The notes beneath the pieces were generated by a model. It was not told where the DNA came from. It searched no databases and saw nothing but the letters and a program-made list of their open reading frames with translations. A stretch of DNA of 64,000 nt from Sulfurovum sp. UBA4779 (GTDB lineage: Bacteria > Campylobacterota > Campylobacteria > Campylobacterales > Sulfurovaceae). A program made the translations under genes and the position numbers. Below, piece by piece: positions 1 to 8,288 of the stretch; within the stretch, counting starts at the first letter, position 1, and each line of letters starts with the position of its first letter. The DNA lies in NCBI GenBank assembly GCA_002403155.1, contig DHHF01000006.1:1-64000 (forward strand), given 5' to 3'.

Positions 1-57
1 ATCTGTCATGAAACCATCTATCGATTTCTTATAGGCTATCTCTTGAAGAACAATCAT
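1..57 (-). CDS. Possible 5' end of a gene running off the window
   Basis: On the minus strand an ATG at 57 opens a frame that stays open to the window edge (begins MIVLQEIAYKK). A TGA lies immediately upstream in frame, so this would be the true start. It follows the patatin gene in the same direction with a 75-bp gap. There is no convincing ribosome-binding site and only 19 codons are visible, so this may be chance. No function can be suggested. Confidence 0.25.
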   Translation of the reverse strand, partial: MIVLQEIAYKKSIDGFMTD

Positions 58-132
58 GCATCAATTGTAATCATCTTGGTAAAATATCTTATCTATTCCG
101 ATCTTCTAATATTTTTGTCAAGTTGTTTCATG

Positions 133-996
133 CTAAAATCCTTTGGCATCCAATTGCTGCCGGGCCGTCAATTTTCCCACCTCAATGACCTCCTGTGCTT
201 TATGAAAATCATACGTGCTGCAAACATCTTTTGAAATCTCAATCAACAAATCCGGAGGATAGCCGCCAAGCCGATACCGTGTCAATCCATCCTGCATCGT
301 ATCAAATGTTTTATCCAAGATGTCAAACATCGTCAAATTATTTTCTTTTTTATAAAAAAAATTTGCCATCTCTTCAAATGCTTGGCTAAATGCATTTCGT
401 TGCTCTTCTTCTTTTTTGCTAATGACAATTTTAGGTTTAGGGATATCAGCATAAAGATTGACAGCGATAGTCAGATCGCTTATATCGGACATGGTAGGGG
501 CAACAGGAAGCGGATTGAGAATGCCTCCATCAGCAAGTATCATGTCTTCTATTTTCACCGGCGTAAAAACAAAAGGAATTGCAATCGAAGCACGGAGGGC
601 TTGCAGCAAATCGCCCGATTGAAACCAAACTTCTCTTTCTCTCACAATATCTGTCGCTACTGCCGTCAATTTAATGGGAAGTGATTCGAATGTATGGTCG
701 CCTATCATTTTAGCTATTTTTTCAAACACTTTATCGCCTGCAATAAGACCGCCCGATTGCAATGTAAAATCAACCAAAGAAAAAACATCCATTGCGTCAA
801 GCTCCTGCACCCATTTTTTATATTCGTCAAGCTTTCCGCAGGCAAAAAGCCCTCCGATGAGCGCACCCATGGATGAGCCGCTAATCGAAATAATTTCAAA
901 TCCTCTCTTTTCTAGCTCTTCTATTACTCCTATATGTGCATATCCTCTGGCTCCGCCTCCTCCTAAAACCAGAGAAACTTTTTTCCCAGCCATCAT
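133..996 (-). CDS. Patatin-like phospholipase family protein (RssA/YlbK type)
   Basis: 287 aa. Patatin-family proteins are lipid acyl hydrolases using a Ser-Asp dyad. Visible here are the glycine-rich oxyanion motif GGGGARG (residues 12-18), the GSSMG nucleophile elbow (40-44, Ser42) and the DGG motif carrying the second catalytic residue (Asp156). There is no signal peptide, so a cytoplasmic or peripheral membrane location is likely, as in bacterial RssA/YlbK. The gene starts 5 bp downstream of the RND transporter stop, so it is probably the last gene of the efflux operon; whether it is functionally linked to efflux (for example lipid remodelling) is inference only. The substrate is unknown. 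Confidence 0.88.
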   Translation of the reverse strand: MMAGKKVSLVLGGGGARGYAHIGVIEELEKRGFEIISISGSSMGALIGGLFACGKLDEYKKWVQELDAMDVFSLVDFTLQSGGLIAGDKVFEKIAKMIGDHTFESLPIKLTAVATDIVREREVWFQSGDLLQALRASIAIPFVFTPVKIEDMILADGGILNPLPVAPTMSDISDLTIAVNLYADIPKPKIVISKKEEEQRNAFSQAFEEMANFFYKKENNLTMFDILDKTFDTMQDGLTRYRLGGYPPDLLIEISKDVCSTYDFHKAQEVIEVGKLTARQQLDAKGF

Positions 997-1001
997 TCTA
1001 T

Positions 1002-4000
1002 CTATACCTTTCCCACTTCATACCAATTTCGCAGCCATCTATCAAATGGGGCAATAAGCTTATAAATAACCGGCACGACAAGCAATGTCAACGCCATAGA
1101 GCTCAACAGCCCTCCTATCACGGCAATAGCCATCGGCGCTTTGGTTTCGCTTCCAAGCCCTGTGGCCATAGCCAACGGCAGCATTGCAAACACCATCGCA
1201 AAAGTTGTCATCAAAATAGGCCTAAGCCTTTTTTCTCCGGCCTCTATAAGTGCCTCATCCGTATTTTTTCCTTTTTGCATCGCCGCATTGGCAAAGTCCA
1301 CCAATAAAACGGCGTTTTTGCCTACCATTCCCATCAACAGCATAAAACCGATCATCACAAAAAGACTAAATTGCAACCCGCTCAGATATAGCGCGATCAT
1401 CACGCCGACAATGCTAAGCGGCAACGAAACCATAATGATCACAGGCTGAATCAAAGATTCGTACAAAACAGCCAAGATAATAAACATCAGGATGATCGAC
1501 AACCCCAACGCAGCCCCAAAGGCTTCTCCTGTCTTCACCATCTCTTCGGCAAATCCGGTAAATTTATAAATGACTCCTTCAGGCAGCAGCTCGTTGATTT
1601 TTGCTTCCGTATATTTTACCGCTCCCCCAAGATCAAGCCCGAACAAATCAGCATAGATACTCACTTGTCTTTGTCTGTCAAAATGATAAATACTTGCCAA
1701 TGAAGTACTCGGGATAAACTTGACCAAGCCGTCTAGATAAACAAGTTCGCCGTTTTGTGCGCGAAGCTGAATTTTTTTAAGCTCCTCTATTGTTGTGCGG
1801 TGTGCATCATCAAGCCTTAGCGTAATATTGTACTGTTTTCCGTTTTCTTCAAAATGAGAAATTTCCAAATCGCTTGAAAAGGAGATAGAAACCGCTTCGG
1901 CTATTTGTGTAGCCGTGATCCCAAGCCTACTGGCATTGTCACGCAATATCTGAATATCTATTTGAGGTTTTCCCTCGTCCAAATTGGTATCAATATCGAC
2001 AAAACCTTTCTTTTTGGCAAGATATTCCGTCAAATTATGGGTTGCCGTTTTCAGCGATTCAAATGAATCGGATTTTAAAACAATCTGATAAGGCACACTC
2101 ACCCCTGCCCCTTTGATATTCGGAATGGCTGCAGCCGTAATATAAAGGTTTTTTTGATAGGGTTTAAATTTTCGGCGCATTTTTTGGACGATCTCTTCTT
2201 GATGAAGCGTCCTTTCTTTTTTGGGTGTCAGTTTAACATAGATAACCGATTTGTGTATCTCCTGGGCACTGTTATATCCTACGCTCATTGTCGTATAAAG
2301 CACATCCTCGTCTTCTTTTACCAATGCCTCGATCTGTTTGGATTGTTTGATCATCTCTTTTAGCGCAATCCCGGCATTTGCCCTAATTTGCACTTCAAAT
2401 TCCGCATTGTCTTCTTTAGGGATAAAATCCATACCAATTTTAGGGAAAAGGCCTAAACTGCCTGCAAAAGCAGCCAATACAATCATAATCGTTACAATTT
2501 TAAATTTCAAAACAAAACGCAGCAAACCTGCATAGAAAGATTCCATACCCTTAAAAACAGGCTCGCTTAAAGTGTATAGTCGGCTCTCTTTTTTGTGAAG
2601 CGTTCTTGCGCTCAAACTGGGGATAAAACTTAAGGCTATCGTATAGGAGATAATCACCGCAAAACCGACGGTCATCGCAAAAGATTCAAAAAATTTCCCG
2701 ACAATGCCGCTCATATTGGCTACCGGAAGAAAAACTGCCAAAAGCATTGCCGAGATAGCCAAGATGGCAAAAGAGATCTCTCTCACCCCTTCATAGGCGG
2801 CCTCAAGCTTTCCTTTGCCTGCTTCAAGTTTTTTGTAGATATTTTCTATGACCACTACCGCATCATCGATGATGATCCCGATAGCAAGCGTAAGCCCGAT
2901 CAGGGTCATTTTATTTAGATCATATCCCATAAAATACATCAATGCGATCGTACCGAATATGGACGCGGGAATGGACAAAGCCGATACGAACGTGATGGTC
3001 ATATTGCGCAAAAAGACAAAAATGATTACGATTGCCAATACCGCACCGTAAATAAGGTCAAACTCCACATCTTTGAGAGAGTTTAAAATAAACGGCGACG
3101 TATCGTTCAGCACATTGATCTCAAACTTGCTATCTGCAAGCTGTTCCAACAAAGGCATTTCCGCCTTCACTTTGGAGACAATGTCCAGCGTGTTGGTCCC
3201 GGAAATTTTCTGCACTTCAAGCATAACCCCCTCTGTTCCGTTATAGGAAGCATAGCTTTTTGCATCGCTCAAACCGTCTTCGATTTCGGCGACATCTTTG
3301 AGTTTGATGCCTTTTTTGATATTGATATTTTCAAGTTCTTTCAGGGTTAAGGCATCGGCTTTGGTTTTGAGGATAAATTCTTTTTCGCTGTCAATTAGTT
3401 TGCCTCCTCCTATCTTGACATTTTCCCAAGAAACGATTGCGTTCAGTTCACTGATGCTTATGCCGTATTGATTGAGCTTTGCAATGTCCGGAAAAATTCT
3501 GATTTCCCTGTCTTTGTAGCCGACAATGTTGATTGCCCCTACGCCATTGATCTTTTGAAGCAAAGGTTTTACTTTCTCATCAACAAAAACCATCAGGTTT
3601 TGCACCGTATCCTTTTTTGCCGTTACAAAAATATTGATTACCGATGCGCCACCGATATCAAGTTTGCTTACCAAGGGCATTTGAGCATCTTTTGGCAGTG
3701 AAACCGCAGAAACTTTGTCTCTCACATCATTGGCCGCTTCATCGATATTGCGCTCCAAAAAGAATTTGACCGTGACGATGCTCACTCCGTCGCTGCTTGT
3801 AGAGATGATGGAATCCACGCCGCCTATTCTAGAAATGGCCTCTTCTATTTTTTCGGTTACTTCCGATTCGACAGTTGTAGGTTCTGCGCCGGGATAGATA
3901 GTTTTGATGCTCACCAGAGGAAAGTCGACATTAGGAAAAAGCGCTGCGGGCATGGACCTAAACCCCATCCATCCGAAGATCATCAAGGTCAATGCATACA

Positions 4001-4040
4001 TCAGTGTGGCAATCGGACGATTTATGGCAAACTTATACAT
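1002..4040 (-). CDS. RND-family efflux transporter, inner-membrane pump subunit (AcrB/HAE1-like)
   Basis: 1012 aa, the usual length of an AcrB-type proton/substrate antiporter. The N-terminal helix (about 10-28), a large periplasmic domain, a block of membrane helices around 325-470, a second periplasmic domain and a C-terminal helix block give the expected two-fold layout. The helix-4 proton-relay pair Asp392-Asp393 (in IIIDDAVVVIEN) is present, as is the matching lysine in MVGKNAVLLVDFAN near the C terminus. It lies 12 bp downstream of the adaptor gene, which itself overlaps the outer-membrane gene, so the three form a complete tripartite exporter. Substrates cannot be told from sequence; the hydrophobe/amphiphile-exporting HAE branch is more likely than the heavy-metal branch. 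Confidence 0.95.
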   Translation of the reverse strand: MYKFAINRPIATLMYALTLMIFGWMGFRSMPAALFPNVDFPLVSIKTIYPGAEPTTVESEVTEKIEEAISRIGGVDSIISTSSDGVSIVTVKFFLERNIDEAANDVRDKVSAVSLPKDAQMPLVSKLDIGGASVINIFVTAKKDTVQNLMVFVDEKVKPLLQKINGVGAINIVGYKDREIRIFPDIAKLNQYGISISELNAIVSWENVKIGGGKLIDSEKEFILKTKADALTLKELENINIKKGIKLKDVAEIEDGLSDAKSYASYNGTEGVMLEVQKISGTNTLDIVSKVKAEMPLLEQLADSKFEINVLNDTSPFILNSLKDVEFDLIYGAVLAIVIIFVFLRNMTITFVSALSIPASIFGTIALMYFMGYDLNKMTLIGLTLAIGIIIDDAVVVIENIYKKLEAGKGKLEAAYEGVREISFAILAISAMLLAVFLPVANMSGIVGKFFESFAMTVGFAVIISYTIALSFIPSLSARTLHKKESRLYTLSEPVFKGMESFYAGLLRFVLKFKIVTIMIVLAAFAGSLGLFPKIGMDFIPKEDNAEFEVQIRANAGIALKEMIKQSKQIEALVKEDEDVLYTTMSVGYNSAQEIHKSVIYVKLTPKKERTLHQEEIVQKMRRKFKPYQKNLYITAAAIPNIKGAGVSVPYQIVLKSDSFESLKTATHNLTEYLAKKKGFVDIDTNLDEGKPQIDIQILRDNASRLGITATQIAEAVSISFSSDLEISHFEENGKQYNITLRLDDAHRTTIEELKKIQLRAQNGELVYLDGLVKFIPSTSLASIYHFDRQRQVSIYADLFGLDLGGAVKYTEAKINELLPEGVIYKFTGFAEEMVKTGEAFGAALGLSIILMFIILAVLYESLIQPVIIMVSLPLSIVGVMIALYLSGLQFSLFVMIGFMLLMGMVGKNAVLLVDFANAAMQKGKNTDEALIEAGEKRLRPILMTTFAMVFAMLPLAMATGLGSETKAPMAIAVIGGLLSSMALTLLVVPVIYKLIAPFDRWLRNWYEVGKV

Positions 4041-4052
4041 ACAATTTCTGCC

Positions 4053-4763
4053 TTACCGATCTTGTGCCACTATGGTTCCCTCGCCAAAAAGACCAACCAT
4101 AAAATCTTTCGCCTCGACTTCTGCGGTTACTTTCCGGTTTTGTGCATTGGCCGTCGGATAAATTTTGGAAATTTTTCCTTCATATGCGTTTTCATCTCCG
4201 TCAAGCTTATATCGAAACACATCTCCCGCTTTAACCACAGCATGATACTTTTGATCAAACTCTACGATCAATTTCCTTTCATGCGCGCTTTGTATCTTCA
4301 AAACCGTCCGAATCATTGCACCGCTTACCACATCCCCCTTTTCCAGGCTTTTTTCAAAAATAACCCCGTCAAAAGGCGCTCTTAAAATCGTTTTGTCCAG
4401 CAGTGATTTTTGGTATTCTAATTGAACTTTGGCATTTTCGTATTTAAAAGCGTACTGATCAAACTGGGATTGGTCAATGATCTTTTTGACTTTCAACTGT
4501 CTTTCGTAGTCCAATTGCGCATAGCGGAGCGCTACTTTGGCTCCCTCCGCCATGGCTTTAAGGTCATCGTTTTGCAATACGGACAAAATATCCCCTTGCT
4601 TTACTGCGCTTCCCGTTTCCACGGCGACTGATTCAACGATCCCGCTGCTGCTAAAAGCAAGATTGGCGCTTTTTTGCGCTTCCACGTGAAAAGTTGCATA
4701 AATCTCTTGGGCGGGCAGCAATGCCATCATGCAAAAAAACATACTCCATACAATTTTTTTCAT
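4053..4763 (-). CDS. Periplasmic adaptor (membrane fusion protein) of RND efflux pump
   Basis: 236 aa, short for the family (usually 350-400 aa). It has a signal peptide (1 to about 22, ending near PAQEIYA), a first lipoyl half (SSGIVESVAVETGSAVKQGD, about 40-58), a short alpha-hairpin with Lys/Gln-rich heptads (70-120), the second lipoyl half (RAPFDGVIFEKSLEKGDVV) and a reduced beta-barrel. The membrane-proximal domain seems minimal, so the coiled-coil hairpin that docks on TolC is short. Its start codon overlaps the stop of the TolC-like gene by 4 bp, which implies translational coupling. Role: bridging the RND pump and the outer-membrane channel. Confidence 0.9.
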   Translation of the reverse strand: MKKIVWSMFFCMMALLPAQEIYATFHVEAQKSANLAFSSSGIVESVAVETGSAVKQGDILSVLQNDDLKAMAEGAKVALRYAQLDYERQLKVKKIIDQSQFDQYAFKYENAKVQLEYQKSLLDKTILRAPFDGVIFEKSLEKGDVVSGAMIRTVLKIQSAHERKLIVEFDQKYHAVVKAGDVFRYKLDGDENAYEGKISKIYPTANAQNRKVTAEVEAKDFMVGLFGEGTIVAQDR

Positions 4764-6004
4764 TGCACAAACTCCTTGGGGTCTTTTCCTGCATAATAAT
4801 AATAGACCGACTTGGCTATCTCATAGTCATACTGCGTTTCTTTATAGCGTGCCTGCGCCAGCGTTTGCTCGTTGAGCGCGTCAAGATAGGCGATATTGTC
4901 CACCAGCCCGACTTCATATTTTTTAACCACACTTTTGTACGTACTTTTGGCTGCTTTGAGCGCACTGAGCGCACTTTCCAATTTGACGCGTATCGTTTCG
5001 AGATTGCTTCCTGAGAGTTTAAAATTCATTTCTTGCTCGCGAATCCTATGGGAACGTTCTTCCTCCAGCGCCATTTTTTGATAGAGCAGCGCTTCGCGCT
5101 CTTTTTTCATCTTTCCGCGATCAAAAAGACGCATATTCACGGTAAGCATCACTTCATTTTGGCCCTCAAGCAGCAAATCTTCCGCGTTAAATCCTGCATT
5201 TTTTAAATCATCATAATGCGATCTGCTATACGTATCCTGAAGTGCCAATTGAGGTTTGTATCCCGCATCTATCGCTTTGGCGTTTTCCTCAAGCACATCG
5301 GCGCCGGCTTGCAATATTTTGCTGTTTTCGAACACTTCGAACGTTATCCTTTTTGGTTCGTTTAAAAAACTTGTCTTTAAATTTTTGATCGGCAAGCCGC
5401 TTATCAATCCGAGATTTTCCTCCTGAGTTTCCAGCATCAGTTTTGTACTTTCTACCCTATAGCGATTCTCTTCATATACCGCCTGAAGCTTGTCTATCTC
5501 TTCTTGGGTGGACAGTCCTGCGGCCGTAAATTTTTTGATCCGCTCCAACTGGGCTTGAAGCTCTTGGGATTGTCCGTTCAGTGCATAAAGCATGGCTTTG
5601 AGTTTTTGTATCGTGTAGTAGCGGCTGATGATATCCAGCGTCAGGCTTTTGAAAAAAGCCTTTTGCTCAAACAAAGAAGCTTCATATTCAAATATTTTTG
5701 ATCTCTTGAGAGCATTTTTTCTTCCGCCGTCATATAATTCCATTTTAAAAGCAGCGTATCCCCTGGCCACTTCTCCCGGGCTGATCAAGGCATTGGGATT
5801 GACCCTGCTGTAACTCGCACCGATATCGAGTGTCGGCCAAAAAGCGCTTTGGGCTGCTTCTATCTGTTTGGATTTGGCTTTGGTTTTCAAGATGCTCGCT
5901 TCACTCATCGGATTGGACGTATGCGCAGAGACTATCAACTCTTTTAAGCCGTAGCTTTGAGAAAAAACCCAAAGAGGAAAAATCATCAACCAAACAATTT
6001 TCAT
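4760..6004 (-). CDS. TolC-family outer-membrane efflux channel
   Basis: 414 aa with a signal peptide (cleavage near VFSQS, residue 16) and two internally similar OEP repeats rich in amphipathic helix (KAKSKQIEAAQSAFWPTLDIGASYSR near the N terminus; YKSVVKKYEVGLVDNIAYLDALNEQ near the C terminus). This is the standard TolC signature of paired coiled-coil hairpins joined by short beta-barrel strands. It is the first gene of the pump operon; GGAAG precedes the ATG. It would form the trimeric outer-membrane exit duct for the adaptor and RND proteins encoded next. A specific substrate cannot be assigned. Confidence 0.92.
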   Translation of the reverse strand: MKIVWLMIFPLWVFSQSYGLKELIVSAHTSNPMSEASILKTKAKSKQIEAAQSAFWPTLDIGASYSRVNPNALISPGEVARGYAAFKMELYDGGRKNALKRSKIFEYEASLFEQKAFFKSLTLDIISRYYTIQKLKAMLYALNGQSQELQAQLERIKKFTAAGLSTQEEIDKLQAVYEENRYRVESTKLMLETQEENLGLISGLPIKNLKTSFLNEPKRITFEVFENSKILQAGADVLEENAKAIDAGYKPQLALQDTYSRSHYDDLKNAGFNAEDLLLEGQNEVMLTVNMRLFDRGKMKKEREALLYQKMALEEERSHRIREQEMNFKLSGSNLETIRVKLESALSALKAAKSTYKSVVKKYEVGLVDNIAYLDALNEQTLAQARYKETQYDYEIAKSVYYYYAGKDPKEFVQ

Positions 6005-6133
6005 TCTTTTTCTTCCTTATTATATATCATGCATTCTGATTGCTTGCGCTTTTCGCAAACAAAAGTAAATCATTGTTCTCTTTTACGGATACCCCATTAA
6101 AAAAGCCGGATCAACAAAACTGCCAAAAAAGTG

Positions 6134-7231
6134 TTATAGTTTTTCTTTCAGTTTCCGTATGCGAACGTAAGCGCCGTCTATCGTCTCTTTGTGAACCTCG
6201 CCGCTTTTAACCAGCCCTGCGATCACCTCAATCAATGTTTTGGTGCTTACGGTCTTTTTAGGATCAAGCTGATTTCCAAAAAGCAGTATATCATTTCTTG
6301 CATTGATCGCCAATTTGAGTGTATTTTTTAAACCGTATTTTTGCGATATGGCCCCCATTTGCAAATCATCGGTAATCACTACACCCCGATACCCCAAATC
6401 TCTACGTAATTTTTCGGCAATCGTTTTAAATGAAAGACTCGCCGGATAATTTGGATCAAGCTTTTGATTATAGACATGAGCCACCATCACAGAATCGGTT
6501 TTGGATTTAAGAAGGCGGTAAGGCTCAAGTTCCGCCTCTTTCCAAAGATGCGTAACATCTACAAAGCCTTTATGCGTATCTCCTAACGAAGAACCATGCC
6601 CCGGAAAATGTTTGAGAGAAGTAAGCACACCATGCTGATGCATTGCATCGATAAACACGGAAGCAAAAGCGGCAACATTTTTCGGATCTTTCCCGTATGA
6701 ACGCCCAAGTCCGTAAATAACCTGATTTTTTGGGTTGAGTGCAAGATCGACTACAGGGGATAAATTATAATTGATCCCGACACTTTGCAGCTCCCGGCCC
6801 ATTTTTTGATACATCGTTTTTATTTGGGATGGATGCATTTTGGTGACTTGTTCGGCTGAAGGAAATTTACCGTAAAAACCATACGCATTTTTGAGCCTTT
6901 GCACCCTTCCTCCTTCCTGATCGACCGCAATAAGCAATTTTCCGTCTTGACTGCATGCCTGCAATTCTTTTGTCAACCTGCGAAGCTGATCTTTTGAAGC
7001 AATATTTTTAGGCTTATTTTTATCTGTAGGATTATAATCAAATAAAACAACGCCGCCTATGTTATAGCGCCTAATGTCTTCGCATATCTGCGTATTCGGC
7101 TTTGCCGAAACGCCATAAAACCCTATCATAAGCATCTGGCCTATGCGCTTTTCAAGAATCAGGCCATCTGTTTTAGCAAAACAGGCAGCAATACCCAACA
7201 CTCCCAATCCTAAAAATATTTTTTGCAGCAC
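6134..7231 (-). CDS. Secreted glycoside hydrolase family 3 beta-N-acetylhexosaminidase (NagZ-like)
   Basis: 365 aa from a GTG start at 7231. An in-frame ATG exists 87 bp upstream, but that extension runs through a repeat region, whereas the GTG has AAGGAG six bases before it and is followed at once by a signal peptide (about 1-19, FLGLGVLGIAACFA). The GH3 barrel shows the NagZ signature KHFPGHG (207-213) with the catalytic Asp218/His220 dyad (GDTH) and the nucleophile in ITDDLQMG (Asp288). NagZ-type enzymes cleave N-acetylglucosamine from muropeptides. Cytosolic NagZ recycles cell wall, while this exported version would act in the periplasm or outside. It stands alone, between the efflux operon and the 7.3-7.6 kb repeat region. 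Confidence 0.88.
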   Translation of the reverse strand: MLQKIFLGLGVLGIAACFAKTDGLILEKRIGQMLMIGFYGVSAKPNTQICEDIRRYNIGGVVLFDYNPTDKNKPKNIASKDQLRRLTKELQACSQDGKLLIAVDQEGGRVQRLKNAYGFYGKFPSAEQVTKMHPSQIKTMYQKMGRELQSVGINYNLSPVVDLALNPKNQVIYGLGRSYGKDPKNVAAFASVFIDAMHQHGVLTSLKHFPGHGSSLGDTHKGFVDVTHLWKEAELEPYRLLKSKTDSVMVAHVYNQKLDPNYPASLSFKTIAEKLRRDLGYRGVVITDDLQMGAISQKYGLKNTLKLAINARNDILLFGNQLDPKKTVSTKTLIEVIAGLVKSGEVHKETIDGAYVRIRKLKEKL

Positions 7232-7280
7232 CGCTTGCTCCTTCTTTTTTTTAAAAATAGAGTATAGCAATATTTTGATT

Positions 7281-7427
7281 ATTAGTAGTCGGTTAACCTT
7301 TGGAGTGTAACATGTCACTACAAGAGCATTTAGGATAGTACCAATCCTATATAATTGAAATATAATATTTTACTCCTCCTTATAAAAAATATTTCCCTTC
7401 CTCCTTTTTGCCTAAATGCTCTTTGTA
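7281..7427. repeat. Tandem structured repeat, copy 1
   Basis: This unit starts with ATTAGTAGTCGGTTAACC (containing the palindrome GGTTAACC) and, 38 bp in, has a left arm TACAAGAGCATTTAGG (7319-7334) that pairs with CCTAAATGCTCTTTGTA (7411-7427). The loop carries ACTCCTCCTTATAA, complementary to a Shine-Dalgarno sequence on the plus strand, or an SD-like AAGGAGGAG on the minus strand. Copy 2 has the same layout with different but still paired stem bases. The strand of any transcript is undetermined. The whole 7232-7696 gap holds only these repeats, the C/T tract and the next promoter. Confidence 0.7.
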
Positions 7428-7449
7428 ATCAATACACATATTAAATCCT

Positions 7450-7467
7450 CCCCCCCCTTTTTTTTTT
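7450..7467. repeat. C8T10 homopolymer tract between the repeat copies
   Basis: Eight C followed directly by ten T on the plus strand (A10G8 on the minus strand). It is the longest homopolymer pair in the window and lies between the two structured repeats. Tracts of this length are slippage-prone, and in Campylobacterota they often mediate phase variation. Here the tract is non-coding, so any effect would be on promoter spacing or transcript length. Confidence 0.8.
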
Positions 7468-7470
7468 ACC

Positions 7471-7608
7471 ATTAGTAGTCGGTTAACCTTTAAAAAGTAT
7501 CATGCCATTACAAAAGCATCCGGGCATATCCCACCTTGCACTGGAATATACATTACCTCCTCCTTTATAAAATATTTCCGTCTCTTTCGCCTCTGGATGC
7601 TTTTTGTA
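7471..7608. repeat. Tandem structured repeat, copy 2
   Basis: This copy begins with the same ATTAGTAGTCGGTTAACC block as copy 1 and has its left arm TACAAAAGCATCCGG (7509-7523) at the same 38-bp offset. The right arm CTGGATGCTTTTTGTA (7593-7608) pairs with it. Relative to copy 1 the stem has changed from ATTTAGG/CCTAAAT to ATCCGG/CTGGAT while keeping pairing, which is covariation. The loop keeps ACCTCCTCCTTTATAA. Small frames with possible starts exist on both strands (plus 7502-7570, 22 aa; minus 7500-7553, 17 aa with a strong AAAGGAGGAGGTA before ATG). Confidence 0.7.
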
Positions 7609-7661
7609 AATTATTTTAAATAAATATGCCCGGTTGTATGATTTTTACATCTTCTATAGTG

Positions 7662-7667
7662 TATAAT
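7662..7667 (+). promoter_or_regulatory. Promoter -10 box for the TlpA-like gene
   Basis: A TATAAT hexamer sits about 30 bp upstream of the ATG at 7697, in a T-rich stretch without a clear -35 box. This is the usual vegetative promoter form in Campylobacterota. Confidence 0.6.
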
Positions 7668-7696
7668 ATTTAAAAATTCCACTTAAAGGCTTAGAT

Positions 7697-8287
7697 ATGA
7701 AAAAAATTGCAGTATTGGCGTTTTTGATAGTTTCTCTTTTTTCTACTGTGCAGGCACAAGAAATACCAAACAAAGATCATACCTTTACAATCACCGATAT
7801 TAAAGGGGTTACCTATGAAATTACAGGTAAAGAAGAAGGGTTGGATATCAAAGGGCTTGAAGGGAAAATCATCTTTTTGGAATTTTTTGGACATAAATGT
7901 CCTCCTTGTCTAAAAAGCATTCCCCACCTTATCAGCCTTCAAGAAAAGCATAAAGATAAATTGGCAATCATTGCCCTTGAAGTACAAGGGTATAACAATG
8001 AACAACTTTCTGCATTTGCCAAAGAAAAGGGCATCAATTATATTGCAGTATCCGAAGAGACAAGTGGAAATTTTGTCAATTATATCAGCCAAAGAGCAGA
8101 ATGGAACGGAAACATTCCTTTTTTAGTCGCTCTAGATGCAACCGGAGATGTTCAATTCATACAAGCAGGCATGCTTCCTGAAGTCTATCTAGAAGAGCTT
8201 ATCAAGCAACTTACCCCTGCTACAACGACTGAAAATAATCAAACTTCCGAAAGCAATCAAACTTCCGAAACCAATCAAACCAAATAA
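7697..8287 (+). CDS. TlpA/ResA-like periplasmic thioredoxin-fold protein
   Basis: 196 aa. A signal peptide (1-20, ending TVQA) is followed by a thioredoxin fold with the active-site motif CPPC (Cys68-Cys71, in FFGHKCPPCLKS), a CPxC variant as in TlpA/ResA-type periplasmic disulfide reductases. The cis-Pro loop is likely GNIPFLVALD. Such proteins reduce apocytochrome c cysteines or other periplasmic thiols; no partner genes are adjacent, so the client is unknown. The C terminus is a low-complexity Asn/Thr/Ser tail built from an 18-bp tandem repeat (NQTSES, NQTSET, NQTK; 8237-8284), probably a flexible linker of variable length. It converges with dprA, one base apart. Confidence 0.88.
   Translation: MKKIAVLAFLIVSLFSTVQAQEIPNKDHTFTITDIKGVTYEITGKEEGLDIKGLEGKIIFLEFFGHKCPPCLKSIPHLISLQEKHKDKLAIIALEVQGYNNEQLSAFAKEKGINYIAVSEETSGNFVNYISQRAEWNGNIPFLVALDATGDVQFIQAGMLPEVYLEELIKQLTPATTTENNQTSESNQTSETNQTK
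8237..8284 (+). repeat. 18-bp in-frame tandem repeat at the 3' end of the TlpA-like gene
   Basis: Two units of AATCAAACTTCCGAAAGC (the second ends ACC) plus a partial third encode the NQTSE(S/T) tail. The multiple-of-three unit allows copy-number change without frameshift. Confidence 0.8.
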
Positions 8288-8288
8288 T

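Noticed and set aside
7232..7318. N-terminal extension of the GH3 protein (ATG at 7318)
   Set aside because: A GTG with a good ribosome-binding site directly precedes the signal peptide, and the extension reads through repeat copy 1.
7281..7608. CRISPR-like repeat array
   Set aside because: Only two units exist, they diverge in sequence and there are no short regular spacers; no cas genes are near.
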